From Rhizobium tumorigenes (lineage in GTDB: Bacteria > Pseudomonadota > Alphaproteobacteria > Rhizobiales > Rhizobiaceae): DNA of 64,000 nt. Numbering within the stretch: the first letter of the stretch is position 1; each line of letters starts with the position of its first letter. The stretch spans positions 2,294,001-2,358,000 of the forward strand of contig NZ_CP117255.1 in the NCBI RefSeq assembly GCF_003240565.2. The letters are read 5' to 3'. The translations under genes and the position numbers were made by a program. The notes under the pieces are model-generated. The model had not been told where the DNA came from. It made no database searches and saw only the letters and a program-made list of their open reading frames with translations. Of the stretch, positions 44,130 to 53,655 are shown in pieces.

Positions 44130-45875
44130 ATGCACCTGACTGCCAACCGCCTGACCCTGACCGCCCTGATCCTCACACTCGACCTGATAGCAGTGATGCC
44201 GGCCTCTGCAGCCTCCCCGCAACCGGTGAAGGCAGATCACGGCATGGTGGTCACGGCCCAGCACCTGGCGACGGATGTTGGCGTCGCAGTCCTGAAAAGC
44301 GGTGGCAACGCTGTCGATGCTGCTGTCGCGGTTGGCTATGCCCTCGCGGTTGTCTATCCGACAGCTGGCAACATCGGCGGAGGCGGCTTCATGACCATCC
44401 GCCTGAAGGACGGCAGGACAACCTTTCTCGACTTCCGCGAACGGGCGCCGCTGGCCGCCACCAAGACGATGTATCTCGACGACAAGGGCAACGTCGTCAA
44501 AGGCGCGAGCACCGAGGGTTACCTTGCCGTCGGCGTGCCGGGATCGGTGATGGGCCTCGAGACGGCGCGCGAAAAATACGGCACGAAATCGCGCGAGGAG
44601 CTGATGGGGCCGGCAATCCGCTATGCCCAGGAAGGCTTCACGCTCGACCAGGGCGATGTCGTCGAACTCGGCGGCGGCCAGAAGCGCCTGTCGCGCGACC
44701 CGGCTGCGGCTGCCATCTATGTCAAGCAAGATGGCAAGTCGTTTGCGGTCGGCGACCAGTTGCGCCAGCCGGACCTCGCTGCAACCTTGTCGCAGATTGC
44801 CGAGAACGGACCTGACGGCTTCTACAAGGGCCGGACGGCAGATGCGATCGTCAAGGCTAGCCAGGACAAGGGCGGCGTCCTCGCCAAGGCAGACTTCGAA
44901 CAGTACAAGGTCCGCGAACTCACACCGGTCACCTGCAATTACCGGGGCTACGAAATCGTCTCCTCGCCCCCGCCCTCCTCCGGCGGCGTCATCATCTGCG
45001 AAATCCTCAACGTGCTGGAAGGCTATCCGCTGTCCTATCTCGGTTACGGCTCGGCGGAAACAGTACATCTGATGGTCGAGGCCATGCGCCACGCCTACGT
45101 CGATCGCAACGCGGCCCTCGGCGACCCCGACTTCATCGACAACCCGGTCGCCAGGCTGCTCGACAAGGGATACGCCAAGCAGATCCGCGACAGCATCGAT
45201 CCCTACCGCGCTGGCGTCTCCAAGGATCTGATACCGAAGGGTTTTGGCGAAAGCCACGAGACCACCCACTATTCGATTATAGACAATGACGGCAACGCCG
45301 TGGCCGTCACCTATACGTTGAACGGCTCGTTTGGCGCCGGCGTCGTCGCGCCCGGTACCGGCGTGCTACTCAACAACGAGATGGACGATTTCACCTCCAA
45401 GCCCGGCGTGCCCAACCTCTATGGCCTGGTGCAGGGCGAGGCCAACGCCATCGAGCCGAAGAAGACGCCGCTGTCGTCGATGAGCCCGACCATAATCGCC
45501 AAGGATGGCAAGCCATTCATGGTCATCGGCAGCCCCGGCGGCGCCCGCATCATCACCATTACGCTCGAGACGATTGTCAATGTCATCGATTTCGGCATGG
45601 ATATTCGCCAGGCCATAGATGCCCCGCGCATCCATCATCAGTGGCTCCCTGACAAGGTGTTCACCGAACCCTACGCGCTGTCGCCCGACACGATGCGGCT
45701 GCTTGCCGGCATGGGCTACAACGTCGCAGTCGACAAGGACTGGCCGATCTGGGGCCAGGCAGCCGGCATCATGGTCGGCGGCAAGAGCCTTGCCGAGATC
45801 ACAGCCGGCGGTGGTGCGCGCTACAACGGCGCGATGGACAGCAGGGCCGGTTCCGGTACGGCGAGCGGCTACTAG
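44130..45875 (+). CDS. ggt: gamma-glutamyltransferase
   Basis: A 581-residue Ntn-hydrolase precursor with a signal peptide (MHLTANRLTLTALILTLDLIAVMPASAA), so it is periplasmic. Autoprocessing should occur at the Thr of ETTHYSIID, giving a large and a small subunit; the substrate-binding text DAAVAVGYALAVVYPTAGNIGGGGFM and GSPGGARIITI is canonical. It hydrolyses glutathione and transfers the gamma-glutamyl group. ATG 44130 follows GGAG. It is a single-gene unit between the zinc-ribbon gene and the DHA2 exporter. Confidence 0.95.
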   Translation: MHLTANRLTLTALILTLDLIAVMPASAASPQPVKADHGMVVTAQHLATDVGVAVLKSGGNAVDAAVAVGYALAVVYPTAGNIGGGGFMTIRLKDGRTTFLDFRERAPLAATKTMYLDDKGNVVKGASTEGYLAVGVPGSVMGLETAREKYGTKSREELMGPAIRYAQEGFTLDQGDVVELGGGQKRLSRDPAAAAIYVKQDGKSFAVGDQLRQPDLAATLSQIAENGPDGFYKGRTADAIVKASQDKGGVLAKADFEQYKVRELTPVTCNYRGYEIVSSPPPSSGGVIICEILNVLEGYPLSYLGYGSAETVHLMVEAMRHAYVDRNAALGDPDFIDNPVARLLDKGYAKQIRDSIDPYRAGVSKDLIPKGFGESHETTHYSIIDNDGNAVAVTYTLNGSFGAGVVAPGTGVLLNNEMDDFTSKPGVPNLYGLVQGEANAIEPKKTPLSSMSPTIIAKDGKPFMVIGSPGGARIITITLETIVNVIDFGMDIRQAIDAPRIHHQWLPDKVFTEPYALSPDTMRLLAGMGYNVAVDKDWPIWGQAAGIMVGGKSLAEITAGGGARYNGAMDSRAGSGTASGY

Positions 45876-46110
45876 CGCGTTATCTGTCGGCAAATCCGGC
45901 CGGCGCCCGCCAGATCCGCGCGAAACTGTTGCAGGTCTGCAAAATAAGTCTGCCTTTCTATTTTTGCGGGGTTGATCTGCATAATTGCATATAGCAATGC
46001 TGGAAAACGAGGCGTATACCGGCCCCGTTCAAATGCGGCTCTTGCGCCGTTACCAGATTTGCGGGTCTGCCCCCGGGCTCCCACCGCACCACCGAGAGCG
46101 ATAACCGACG

Positions 46111-47559
46111 ATGTCGGATCAGACCTATCCGTCCGCCTCCCGGCCGGCGGCACCCAATTTCCGTACTATTGCGCTGATCGTCGCCAGTTCGATGTTCATG
46201 GAACAGCTGGACGCCACCGTGCTGGCAACGGCCCTGCCGACGATGGCGCGCGACTTCAACGTCAGCCCACCGGCGATGAGCATCGCGCTGACATCCTATC
46301 TGCTCAGCCTGGCGATTTTCATTCCCGCCAGCGGCAAGATCGCCGACCGCTTCGGCTCTAGAACCGTGTTTCGCAGCGCGATAGCCGTGTTCGTGTTCGG
46401 CTCCATCCTCTGCGCCCAGGCACCGACATTGTCCTTCCTCGTGGTCGCCCGGCTGATCCAGGGCATCGGCGGCGCCATGATGATGCCGGTCGGCCGTCTC
46501 GTGCTGATGCGTAGCGTCGACCGCAAGGATCTGGTCTCGGCCATGTCCTGGCTTCTGGTGCCGGCGCTGATCGGCCCGATCGTCGGACCGCCGGTAGGCG
46601 GCATGTTCGTAACCTACCTCGACTGGCGCTGGATCTTCTACATCAACGTGCCCATCGGCATCCTCGGCTTCGTGCTCGTCAGCATCTTCATCGAGGACGT
46701 CAAGGGACCGGCGAACGGCCCGTTCGATCTCTCGGGCTTCATCCTGTCCGGCATTTCGCTGGGCTCCCTGCTGTTCGGCTTCGAGATGTCGAGCCGCTCC
46801 GGCGAAGGCTCGATGGCAATCATGCTGATTGCAATAGGCGTGCTGTTCGGCATCGCCTATCTCAGACACGCCCGGAAGCACCCCTCGCCGATCATGGATT
46901 TCTCGCTGATGCGGGTCCCGAGCTTTGGGGCGTCCGTCATCGCCGGCTCGCTCACCCGCATCACCCAAGGAGCCCAACCGTTTCTCATCCCGCTGATGCT
47001 GCAGCTCGGTTTCGGCATGTCGGCAGCCGCTGCCGGCCGTATCGTCATCGCCACGGCCATTGGCTCCATGGCCATGAAAGCCCTGCAATCAAAGGTGCTG
47101 AAACGTTTCGGCTTCCGCAACAGCCTGATGGTTTTCGGCGTCATCGGCACGCTCGGCTACGGCACCTGCGCCGCCTTCCGTCCGGATTGGCCGATGCCTC
47201 TGATCTTCGTCATCCTGATGCTGTGCGGCTTCTTCATGTCGTTCCAGTTCACGGCCTACAACACCATCGCCTATGACGAGATCGACCGCGACCGGATGAG
47301 TGCTGCCACCAGTTTCTACACGACCTTCCAGCAGCTGATGCTGTCGCTCGGCATCTGCGTCGCGGCTCTGGCGCTGCACGGCTCGATGTTCATCCAGGAT
47401 CACCAGCAGGCCGAACTCAACGATTTTTCAGCCGCCTTCATCGTGGTCACCCTGATTTCGCTGAGCGCAACGATCTGGAACTCCCGCTTTTCGAAGACCG
47501 CCGGCGCCGAAATGAGCGGCTACAAGAGCAAGCGTCCGTCGCCGATCAGTGAACACTGA
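46111..47559 (+). CDS. DHA2-family (14-TM) MFS drug exporter
   Basis: A 482-residue membrane protein of the EmrB/QacA family. Helix 1 has MEQLDATVLATALPTMARDFN, the conserved loop GKIADRFGSRTVFRSAIAVFVFGS follows, motif C-like PALIGPIVGPPVGGMFVTYLDWRWIFYINVPIG identifies antiporters, and about 14 hydrophobic segments are present. It uses the proton gradient to expel toxic compounds, usually with a membrane-fusion partner, but no partner gene is adjacent. The next gene, the Mhq-like fusion, lies 84 bases on and may be co-expressed as part of a quinone-stress response (inference). Confidence 0.94.
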   Translation: MSDQTYPSASRPAAPNFRTIALIVASSMFMEQLDATVLATALPTMARDFNVSPPAMSIALTSYLLSLAIFIPASGKIADRFGSRTVFRSAIAVFVFGSILCAQAPTLSFLVVARLIQGIGGAMMMPVGRLVLMRSVDRKDLVSAMSWLLVPALIGPIVGPPVGGMFVTYLDWRWIFYINVPIGILGFVLVSIFIEDVKGPANGPFDLSGFILSGISLGSLLFGFEMSSRSGEGSMAIMLIAIGVLFGIAYLRHARKHPSPIMDFSLMRVPSFGASVIAGSLTRITQGAQPFLIPLMLQLGFGMSAAAAGRIVIATAIGSMAMKALQSKVLKRFGFRNSLMVFGVIGTLGYGTCAAFRPDWPMPLIFVILMLCGFFMSFQFTAYNTIAYDEIDRDRMSAATSFYTTFQQLMLSLGICVAALALHGSMFIQDHQQAELNDFSAAFIVVTLISLSATIWNSRFSKTAGAEMSGYKSKRPSPISEH

Positions 47560-47642
47560 GGGCTCGAAGGGCGCATTGATGCCGGCCCTCCTTCCGGTCT
47601 AGATGGCTTATGTCGCAAAGCGCGCAGAGCCCTGGAGCAGAG

Positions 47643-49214
47643 ATGGTCGCCGGTATTCACCACATCACGCTGATCACCCGCAAGGTGCAGGCAAACGTCG
47701 ATTTCTACGCGGGCTTCCTCGGGCTGCGGCTGGTCAAGCGTACCGGCGGCTTTGAGGATGCGACGCAGCTGCACCTGTTCTACGGTGACGCCAGCGGCTC
47801 GCCCGGCTCGCTGGTAACTTTTCTCGTCTGGGAAGACGGGTCGCCCGGTCGCGCCGGCTACGGCCAGACCGGCGAGATCTCGCTTGTCATCGATCCCCTC
47901 AGCATCGGCTTCTGGCTGACCCGATCCCTCACCTTCGGCCTGAAGGTAGAAGGGCCAATGGATGAATTCGGCGAACCGGTGCTGCGGCTCAAGGACCCTG
48001 ATGGCATGATCGTCAAGCTGGTCGGAAACACCGGATTGCACGCCGGCACGCCATGGGCATCGGACGGCATCCCCGGGGAACACGCCATCCGCCGCCTGCG
48101 CGGCGCGACGCTGTTTACCGAGAAGCCCGGTGAGACGCAGTCTTTCCTCGAACGACATTTCGGCTACCGGCTGCAGGCGACCGCCGGCACCATCCGCCGC
48201 ATGGTCTCGGAGCCCGGCGACATCATTGATGTCCGGGATGCCGCCGGCTTCTGGTCGAGCGCGCCGGGAACAGGCACCGTCGATCACGTCGCCTTCCGCG
48301 CCAGCGACGATGCCGAACTGCAGGCCGTTCTCGGCACTCTGCAGGATTCAAATTCGGGCACTATCAACGTCCACGACCGAAAGTATTTCCGGTCGCTCTA
48401 CGTCCGCGAGCCCGGCGGTATCCTGTTCGAACTCGCGACCGGTACGCCCGGCATGCTGATCGACGAGGACAGCAGTACACTCGGAACGAAACTGTTCCTC
48501 CCGGCCGGCAATGCCGAGCGGGAGCGCGAACTGACGCTGCTGATGCCGCAATTTGCGATGCCGGGCGAGCCGAGGGTGATCTATCGCGACCTGCCCTTCG
48601 TTCACCGCTTCTATACGCCGGAAGATGCAGACGGCAGCGTGATCGTGCTGCTGCACGGCTCCGGCGCTAGCGAAACCAGCCTTTTGCCGATGGCCAGCAA
48701 AATCGCACCACGCGCCACGTTGCTTGCGGTCCGGGGACGCGCCGAGGAGGACGGGCTACCGCGCTGGTTCCTGCGCCTCACGCCCTTCACCTTTGTCCAG
48801 AGCGATATCGTCAGCGAGGCCGAAGCCTTCGCCGCCTTCATCGACGGCGCCATCACATCCTATGGCCTCGACCGTCACAGAACCGTCTATCTCGGTTATT
48901 CCAATGGCGCCAACCTCCTCAACGCAATGCTGTCGCTCCATCCGCACGTGATCCACCGTGTCGTACTGCTGCGTTCGATGCCGGTCCTCGACCAGCGTCC
49001 GCAGGCTGATATGAGTGATGTGGACGTGCTGATGATCTCGGGCGAATTCGACGACTACGGCCGCTACGCTGAAACGCTGCGCAGCGAGCTTGCCGCCGCT
49101 GGTGCCAGCGTTGACTTCAAGATGGTGCCGCATGGGCATGAGTTGACGGTCGACGATGTAAGGATCGTGCAGGCCTGGCTGCATACGCATCAAGCCGTGG
49201 ACGAGGCCGTCTGA
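47643..49214 (+). CDS. VOC dioxygenase-alpha/beta hydrolase fusion (MhqO-MhqD-like)
   Basis: A 523-residue fusion. The N-terminal 310 residues are a two-module VOC protein (GIHHITLITRKVQANVDFYAGFLGLRLVKRTGGFEDATQLHLFYGD, later GTVDHVAFRASDDAEL, YVREPGGILFELATGTPG) like MhqO/MhqA ring-cleaving dioxygenases. The C-terminal 200 are a hydrolase with VLLHGSGASETSLLPMA, the nucleophile in YLGYSNGANL, the Asp in SGEFDDYGRYAE and the His in VPHGHEL, like MhqD. In Bacillus these are separate genes for quinone/hydroquinone detoxification. The start at 47643 (MVAGIHHIT) has GGAGCAGAG upstream; 47610 is a weaker alternative. Confidence 0.9.
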   Translation: MVAGIHHITLITRKVQANVDFYAGFLGLRLVKRTGGFEDATQLHLFYGDASGSPGSLVTFLVWEDGSPGRAGYGQTGEISLVIDPLSIGFWLTRSLTFGLKVEGPMDEFGEPVLRLKDPDGMIVKLVGNTGLHAGTPWASDGIPGEHAIRRLRGATLFTEKPGETQSFLERHFGYRLQATAGTIRRMVSEPGDIIDVRDAAGFWSSAPGTGTVDHVAFRASDDAELQAVLGTLQDSNSGTINVHDRKYFRSLYVREPGGILFELATGTPGMLIDEDSSTLGTKLFLPAGNAERERELTLLMPQFAMPGEPRVIYRDLPFVHRFYTPEDADGSVIVLLHGSGASETSLLPMASKIAPRATLLAVRGRAEEDGLPRWFLRLTPFTFVQSDIVSEAEAFAAFIDGAITSYGLDRHRTVYLGYSNGANLLNAMLSLHPHVIHRVVLLRSMPVLDQRPQADMSDVDVLMISGEFDDYGRYAETLRSELAAAGASVDFKMVPHGHELTVDDVRIVQAWLHTHQAVDEAV

Positions 49215-49249
49215 GACACTGCTGAATCAGGTCGTCCGGCGCGAGACGC

Positions 49250-49420
49250 CCCCCTCTGTCGGCGACGCCGACATCTCCCCCACAAGGGGGGAGATGAGCC
49301 GCAGGCTTCCCGGCTGCCTTACAAGAAATACGAGCGAGCTTTGATGCTCTATGGTCTGCGGCTCGCGCCACAGCCAATCTCCCCCCTTGTGGGGGAGATG
49401 TCACGAAGTGACAGAGGGGG
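49250..49420. repeat. composite intergenic repeat with nested palindromes
   Basis: The 239-base gap 49215-49453 is a nested structure. Outer arms CCCCCTCTGTC (49250-49260) and GACAGAGGGGG (49410-49420) are perfect inverted repeats. Inside are the stems CATCTCCCCC/GGGGGAGATG (49272-49281 with 49287-49296) and ATCTCCCCC/GGGGGAGAT (49377-49385 with 49391-49399), plus TGTCAC-GAA-GTGACA (49399-49413). It resembles rhizobial RIME/MITE-type palindromic elements. The stems can fold on either transcript and may end the converging fusion and dehydrogenase genes. Confidence 0.75.
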
Positions 49421-49453
49421 TCACTTGCGCCGGCGCTTTGAAACCAGCTCGTA

Positions 49454-50485
49454 CTAGTTCTTCGTCACCGGCTTGGAGCGCATCCGCGATACCGTTTCGC
49501 GCTCGGCGCGCTTGCAGCGCATCGGCGGCAGGCCTCTATCCATGAGGTCCATGTCCTCGATGACCATGTCGCCCATCTTCTTGAAGGCGCTGTCGAGGGC
49601 GCCGGCGCGGTGTGCGGAGCGGATGAAGCCCTTCAGACGGCGCACGGGATGATCCTTGCCCAACGGCTCTTCCGGATAGACGTCGCTGGCAGCGACGATG
49701 TGGCCCGAGGCGACCGCTGCCATCAGCGCGTCGAAATCGACGACGTCAGCGCGGCTGAGCAGGATGAAGGCCGCCCCCTTGCGCATGCCGGCAAAGGCCT
49801 CGGCGCCTAGAAAGCCCTTGTTTTCGCTGGTGACGGACGCGACCACAAAGACGAAATCGCTGTTCGACAGCACATCGTCGAGGCTGGCAGGCTGCACACC
49901 AAAATCCGCGAGAATGGAGCGCGGCATCCAGGGATCGTAGACCTTTATCTTCGCCCTGAAGCCACTAAGCACCCTGTTCAGCGCCTTGCCGAGATCGCCG
50001 AAGCCGACGATGCCGATATCGGAGCCACTGAGCTGGCGAGCGCCGGCATTGCCGTCGCCGCCCCAGAGTTCGTTGCCTTCGCGAAACGCCACGTCCGCAT
50101 CGACGATACCGCGCGCCAGACTGAGAGCGAAACCGAGACCGATCTCGGCCACGGGCTCGGCAAACACCTGACCGGTGGTCACAACATGGATGCCTCGCTG
50201 GAACAGCACGTCATAGGGCATGTTGTTCATCAGGTTGCTCTCGACGTTTAGAATGCAGCGCAGTTGCGGCATCCGGTCGAGCGTTTCATGGGAAAGCGGC
50301 GGCTGGCCGATGATGTAGCGCGCCCGGCCGAGAATATCGTCGCCAAGGCCGGCGATGTTTTCCGGGTCGGCTTCGACGATCTCGTAGGTCGCCCTGAGAT
50401 GCGCTAGCGCTTCCGGCGTGAAGATCAGTTCGAGCGTGCGCGGCTCGGGCGCGCTGATGGCCAGCGGCCGGTCTGTGGTGGGCAT
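49454..50485 (-). CDS. D-2-hydroxyacid dehydrogenase family protein
   Basis: A 343-residue NAD-dependent dehydrogenase. The Rossmann domain starts GSDIGIVGFGDLGKALNRVL. The catalytic Arg is in LLSRADVVD, the Glu in DVYPEEPL and the His in RSAHRAGA, so all three active-site residues are present though the motifs are less typical than in PGDH (RAD for RGG). The ATG at 50485 (MPTTDRPLA) follows AGGAGA and is preferred to a longer start. It lies on the same strand as the L-fuconate dehydratase upstream, 126 bases away, and may process a sugar-acid product, but the substrate is unknown. Confidence 0.92.
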   Translation of the reverse strand: MPTTDRPLAISAPEPRTLELIFTPEALAHLRATYEIVEADPENIAGLGDDILGRARYIIGQPPLSHETLDRMPQLRCILNVESNLMNNMPYDVLFQRGIHVVTTGQVFAEPVAEIGLGFALSLARGIVDADVAFREGNELWGGDGNAGARQLSGSDIGIVGFGDLGKALNRVLSGFRAKIKVYDPWMPRSILADFGVQPASLDDVLSNSDFVFVVASVTSENKGFLGAEAFAGMRKGAAFILLSRADVVDFDALMAAVASGHIVAASDVYPEEPLGKDHPVRRLKGFIRSAHRAGALDSAFKKMGDMVIEDMDLMDRGLPPMRCKRAERETVSRMRSKPVTKN

Positions 50486-50611
50486 ATGATCTCCTGTCGT
50501 CAGACGCCACTCCCCGGGCGCGTCTCGGTGAAACATGGCGAGTAACGGAAAAAACCGCAATGGCCGCGAACGCTCCTCTCGTCCGCGGCCCGCCGCAGGC
50601 CTGAAACGCGT

Positions 50612-51889
50612 TCAGCCGCGGAATGTGTATGTTTCGATCGATTGCGGCTTCATCTCGATCGAGAAGCCCGGCATGCTCGGAGGCATGTAGGCGGCGTCCT
50701 TGATCGTGCAGGGATCGAGGAAATGCTCGTGCAGATGATCGACATATTCGATCACGCGGCCATCCTTCGTGCCGGAAACCGCGATGTAGTCGATCATCGA
50801 CAGGTGCTGCACATATTCGCAGAGACCGACGCCACCGGCGTGCGGCCAGACCGGCAGCTCGTACTTTGCCGCGACCAGTAGCACCGCCAGCACCTCGTTA
50901 AGCCCGCCCATGCGGCACGAATCGATCTGCACGATATCGATCGCCCCCTCGGCGATGAACTGCTTGAACATAATGCGGTTCTGGCACATCTCGCCGGTGG
51001 CCACCTTCACCGGCGCCACGGCTTCGCGGATCTTGCGATGGCCGGCGATATCGTCCGGGCTGGTCGGCTCCTCGATAAAGAACGGTTTGACAAAGGCCAG
51101 CTGGTTCACCCAGTCGATGGCCTCGCCGACTTCCCAGACCTGATTGGCATCGATCATCAGATAGCGGTCGGGGCCGATCACCTCGCGGGCGATGGTAAGG
51201 CGACGGATATCGTCCTCGAGGTCGCGGCCGACTTTCATCTTGATATGATTGAAACCGGCATCGATCGCTTCCTGGCAAAGACGTCGCAGCTTGTCGTCGC
51301 TATAGCCGAGCCAGCCGGCCGACGTCGTGTAGCAGGCATAACCATCCCGCTCGAGGGTGGCGATGCGCTCCGCCTTGCCGCTTTCGGCTTTTTTCAGAAG
51401 CGCCACGGCGTCGTCGCGCGTCAGCACGTCGGTCAGGTAGCGATAATCGACGATATCAGCGATCTGTTCGGCGTCCATCTCGCAGACCAGCCGCCAGACC
51501 GGCTTTCCAGCCTGCTTGGCGAGCAAATCCCAGACCGCGTTGACGACGGCGCCGGTTGCCAGATGCATGGCGCCCTTCTCCGGGCCGATCCAGCGAAGCT
51601 GGCTGTCGCTGGTCAGGTGCCGCCAGTATTTTCCTGGATTTTCGAGCACGGTAGCAAGGTCGGTGCCGACAACCAGATGCGACATCGCCTTGATCGCCAT
51701 GCAGCAGATCTCGTTGCCCCGGCCGATAGTGAATGTCAGGCCATGGCCGGAAAGGCCCGGCTGGTCGGTATCGAGAATGACGTAGGCCGCCGAGTAGTCC
51801 GGGTCGGGGTTCATCGCATCCGATCCGTCAAGGCTGAGCGAGGTCGGGAAGCGGATGTCGAATACGCGGAGATCGGTGATACGCGTCAT
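50612..51889 (-). CDS. L-fuconate dehydratase (enolase superfamily)
   Basis: A 425-residue enolase-superfamily protein. Residues match the L-fuconate dehydratase family: NPDPDYSAAYVILDTDQPGLSGHGLTFTIGRGNEI near the start, the KxK base in HIKMKVGRD, metal ligands in LMIDANQVW, FIEEPTSPDD and ATGEMCQN, and the C-terminal WPHAGGVGLCEYVQHLSMIDY. It dehydrates L-fuconate to 2-keto-3-deoxy-L-fuconate. GGAGCCGCCGCC precedes the ATG. Other fucose-pathway genes are not adjacent apart from a possible dehydrogenase partner downstream. Confidence 0.94.
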   Translation of the reverse strand: MTRITDLRVFDIRFPTSLSLDGSDAMNPDPDYSAAYVILDTDQPGLSGHGLTFTIGRGNEICCMAIKAMSHLVVGTDLATVLENPGKYWRHLTSDSQLRWIGPEKGAMHLATGAVVNAVWDLLAKQAGKPVWRLVCEMDAEQIADIVDYRYLTDVLTRDDAVALLKKAESGKAERIATLERDGYACYTTSAGWLGYSDDKLRRLCQEAIDAGFNHIKMKVGRDLEDDIRRLTIAREVIGPDRYLMIDANQVWEVGEAIDWVNQLAFVKPFFIEEPTSPDDIAGHRKIREAVAPVKVATGEMCQNRIMFKQFIAEGAIDIVQIDSCRMGGLNEVLAVLLVAAKYELPVWPHAGGVGLCEYVQHLSMIDYIAVSGTKDGRVIEYVDHLHEHFLDPCTIKDAAYMPPSMPGFSIEMKPQSIETYTFRG

Positions 51890-52064
51890 GGCGGCGGCTC
51901 CTTGGAATTGCCTGTCAGCGACTGAGCACTGGCGTTAACGGGCCGCAAACTCCAGCAGAAGCCCACCCGGCTTGTTCTTATGTGAAGAATATTTTCACAG
52001 ATGGGTCGCACGTGCAAGATCGCCAAGCGAGTTGAGAGTTCGGGAGCGCGCTTTTCACGGCACT

Positions 52065-52100
52065 AAAAAGCCGCCGGTCTTTGCAAACCAGCGGCTTTTC
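52065..52100 (-). terminator. rho-independent terminator after the 52119 gene
   Basis: Arms AAAAGCCGC (52066-52074) and GCGGCTTTT (52091-52099). On the minus strand the stem ends in GCGGCTTTTTAG, about 20 bases beyond the stop of the hypothetical gene at 52119. The flanking A/T runs would also let it work on the plus strand. The rest of 51890-52118 shows no gene. Confidence 0.8.
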
Positions 52101-52118
52101 AATCCATCCCGATACGAC

Positions 52119-52505
52119 CTAGCGGTCGGAAATATCTTCCGCCTGGCGCTCGGCAACTGCGGCAACTGACAACGCGCTGTCGTCGGCCAGGAGCCGCTTG
52201 CGCACCAGGACGCTCATTACGCGGGCGGCGGTCGAAAATGTCATCGTGTCGAGCGGGCCTTCACCTTCCCAGGGCTTTGTCAGACGCTCGGTCACCGCGC
52301 CGAGCAGGTTGCTCGGCATGATGTCTGTACAACCCCGCATCGCCTCGAAGGCGGCACTGATCGGAAAGATCCGGCCTTCAAAGGTGACCAGCGGCTCGGA
52401 GCTTTCGGCGTCCCATTCCTCGAACGCGTGGATCGCTTCGCGGAAAAGCTGCTGCAGGGTGATAGGTGCGTGCCCGTCATGGAGGGCTGGCAGTACATTG
52501 GTCAT
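52119..52505 (-). CDS. conserved-looking hypothetical protein, 128 residues
   Basis: GGAGACAGCC precedes the ATG and a terminator follows the stop, so this is a true single-gene unit. The protein is soluble and acidic: LQQLFREAIHAFEEWDAESSEPLVTFEGRIFPISAAFEAMRGCTDIMPSNLLGAVTERLTKP, then TMTFSTAARVMSVLVRKRLL. No signal, membrane span or motif of a known family is recognised. Its composition is like its neighbours, so there is no sign of recent transfer. Confidence 0.8.
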   Translation of the reverse strand: MTNVLPALHDGHAPITLQQLFREAIHAFEEWDAESSEPLVTFEGRIFPISAAFEAMRGCTDIMPSNLLGAVTERLTKPWEGEGPLDTMTFSTAARVMSVLVRKRLLADDSALSVAAVAERQAEDISDR

Positions 52506-52741
52506 GGCTGTCTCCTTCTATGAAGATCCGAGGACCTCCGGTAAGGCCGGCAACATGGGTAACGAAACGTATTCCCGTTGGCCAACTAACACGACCGAGT
52601 CTATAGATTAATCAGGATTAGGAAAGCCCCCATCGGCCAGTTCGTCGATTACGCTTCACTTTCAAGACCTTATTTGCCTTATCATCCTGATGAAAGTTAG
52701 TGCAATGCGCCACCTGGCGCATCCGTGGGGAGCAAGTTATG

Positions 52742-53125
52742 TCAGGTCGCGGGGGTGATTTTGATATCATCGACGCGATTGGGGTAGAAAGCCATGAAGC
52801 CCTTTATGGCGGCAACTGCGTCATGCGGGTTTTCGTAGGTCCAGATTGCATTCTCCGAGCGCTCGCCGCCACCTGGTATGCTGTAGTAGGAACAGTCGCC
52901 CTTGTATGGACAATGGGTGCTGTGATCCGTTCTCTGCAACTCCGTCATGTCGACATCCTCGCGGGGTATGTAGAGCACCGGCGGATATGACGCCTCCCGC
53001 AAGCTGAGTGCGCGGCGCGTATTAGCGATTGTCTTGCCTGCCACCGTGATAACCACGTGATCGTTTGTCTGCTCGATCGAGATGGGATGGTCGGGTCCGG
53101 GGATCTTGATCGGGTTTTGCGGCAT
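52742..53125 (-). CDS. DUF427-family protein
   Basis: A 127-residue protein with the DUF427 pattern: IEQTNDHVVITVAGKTIANTRRALSLREASYPPVLYIPREDVDMTELQRTDHSTHCPYKGDCSYYSI, then AIWTYENPHDAVAAIKGFMAFYPNRVDDIKI. The conserved THCPYKG motif and the single beta-sandwich size fit the family, whose reaction is not settled. ATG 53125 is chosen because GGAGG lies seven bases upstream; the ATG two codons earlier is too close to it. The gap 52506-52741 shows no gene. Confidence 0.9.
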   Translation of the reverse strand: MPQNPIKIPGPDHPISIEQTNDHVVITVAGKTIANTRRALSLREASYPPVLYIPREDVDMTELQRTDHSTHCPYKGDCSYYSIPGGGERSENAIWTYENPHDAVAAIKGFMAFYPNRVDDIKITPAT

Positions 53126-53341
53126 TTGCATTCCTCCACCGTGTCCGGCGCCTTGCCGGGCTATCTTCACGATATAGGGTGGCGCGTCGTCGACGCAATG
53201 CATGCCTTAGGCGTATACTCTCCTCTTGTGGTTACGCATTAAGGTTTACAGCGGAAGCAGCTGGAAGTAGCAATCGTGCTGACATAGGCATGCCCGATAG
53301 ATGGGTGCAATGATTGCAGTCCACGCCGGGAGGCTCGACCT

Positions 53342-53650
53342 ATGCTTATGACCTCGCGCGAAGCTGCAGATCTCAGTCTTCAGATAATCCTGGCGGTCGG
53401 CGCAGTCACTTGGGGCATGGCGGTGGCGGATGTCTCGCTCCGGGGCCGGCAAACGCCAGTGCACATCATAGACATCGGACGTCCCGTCCTTTGGGCAGCT
53501 GTGCCCATGCACATCGATCGACCAGATCAGATGTTTGCCGTCAACGCAGCAACACCGATAGCACCCCGGCCGGAAAACGGCATCTGTATCGACACGATCG
53601 GGCTGAGAATGGCGTGCGACCTCATCGCCCCACGTCCGCGATCGTCGTAA
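53342..53650 (+). CDS. doubtful small ORF, 102 residues
   Basis: ATG 53342 follows GGAGG at a good distance, and the N-terminus has a hydrophobic stretch (LSLQIILAVGAVTWGMAVADVSL), but the rest is of mixed composition and no family is recognised. Open frames occur on both strands through 53246-53650, so the real coding strand is unclear; the stretch may hold a decayed gene. I list it only so that the 53126-53655 gap is covered. Confidence 0.25.
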   Translation: MLMTSREAADLSLQIILAVGAVTWGMAVADVSLRGRQTPVHIIDIGRPVLWAAVPMHIDRPDQMFAVNAATPIAPRPENGICIDTIGLRMACDLIAPRPRSS

Positions 53651-53655
53651 GCCGT

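Noticed and set aside
49250..49420. CRISPR array
   Set aside because: The repeated units are palindromic stems of different lengths without regular spacers or cas genes.
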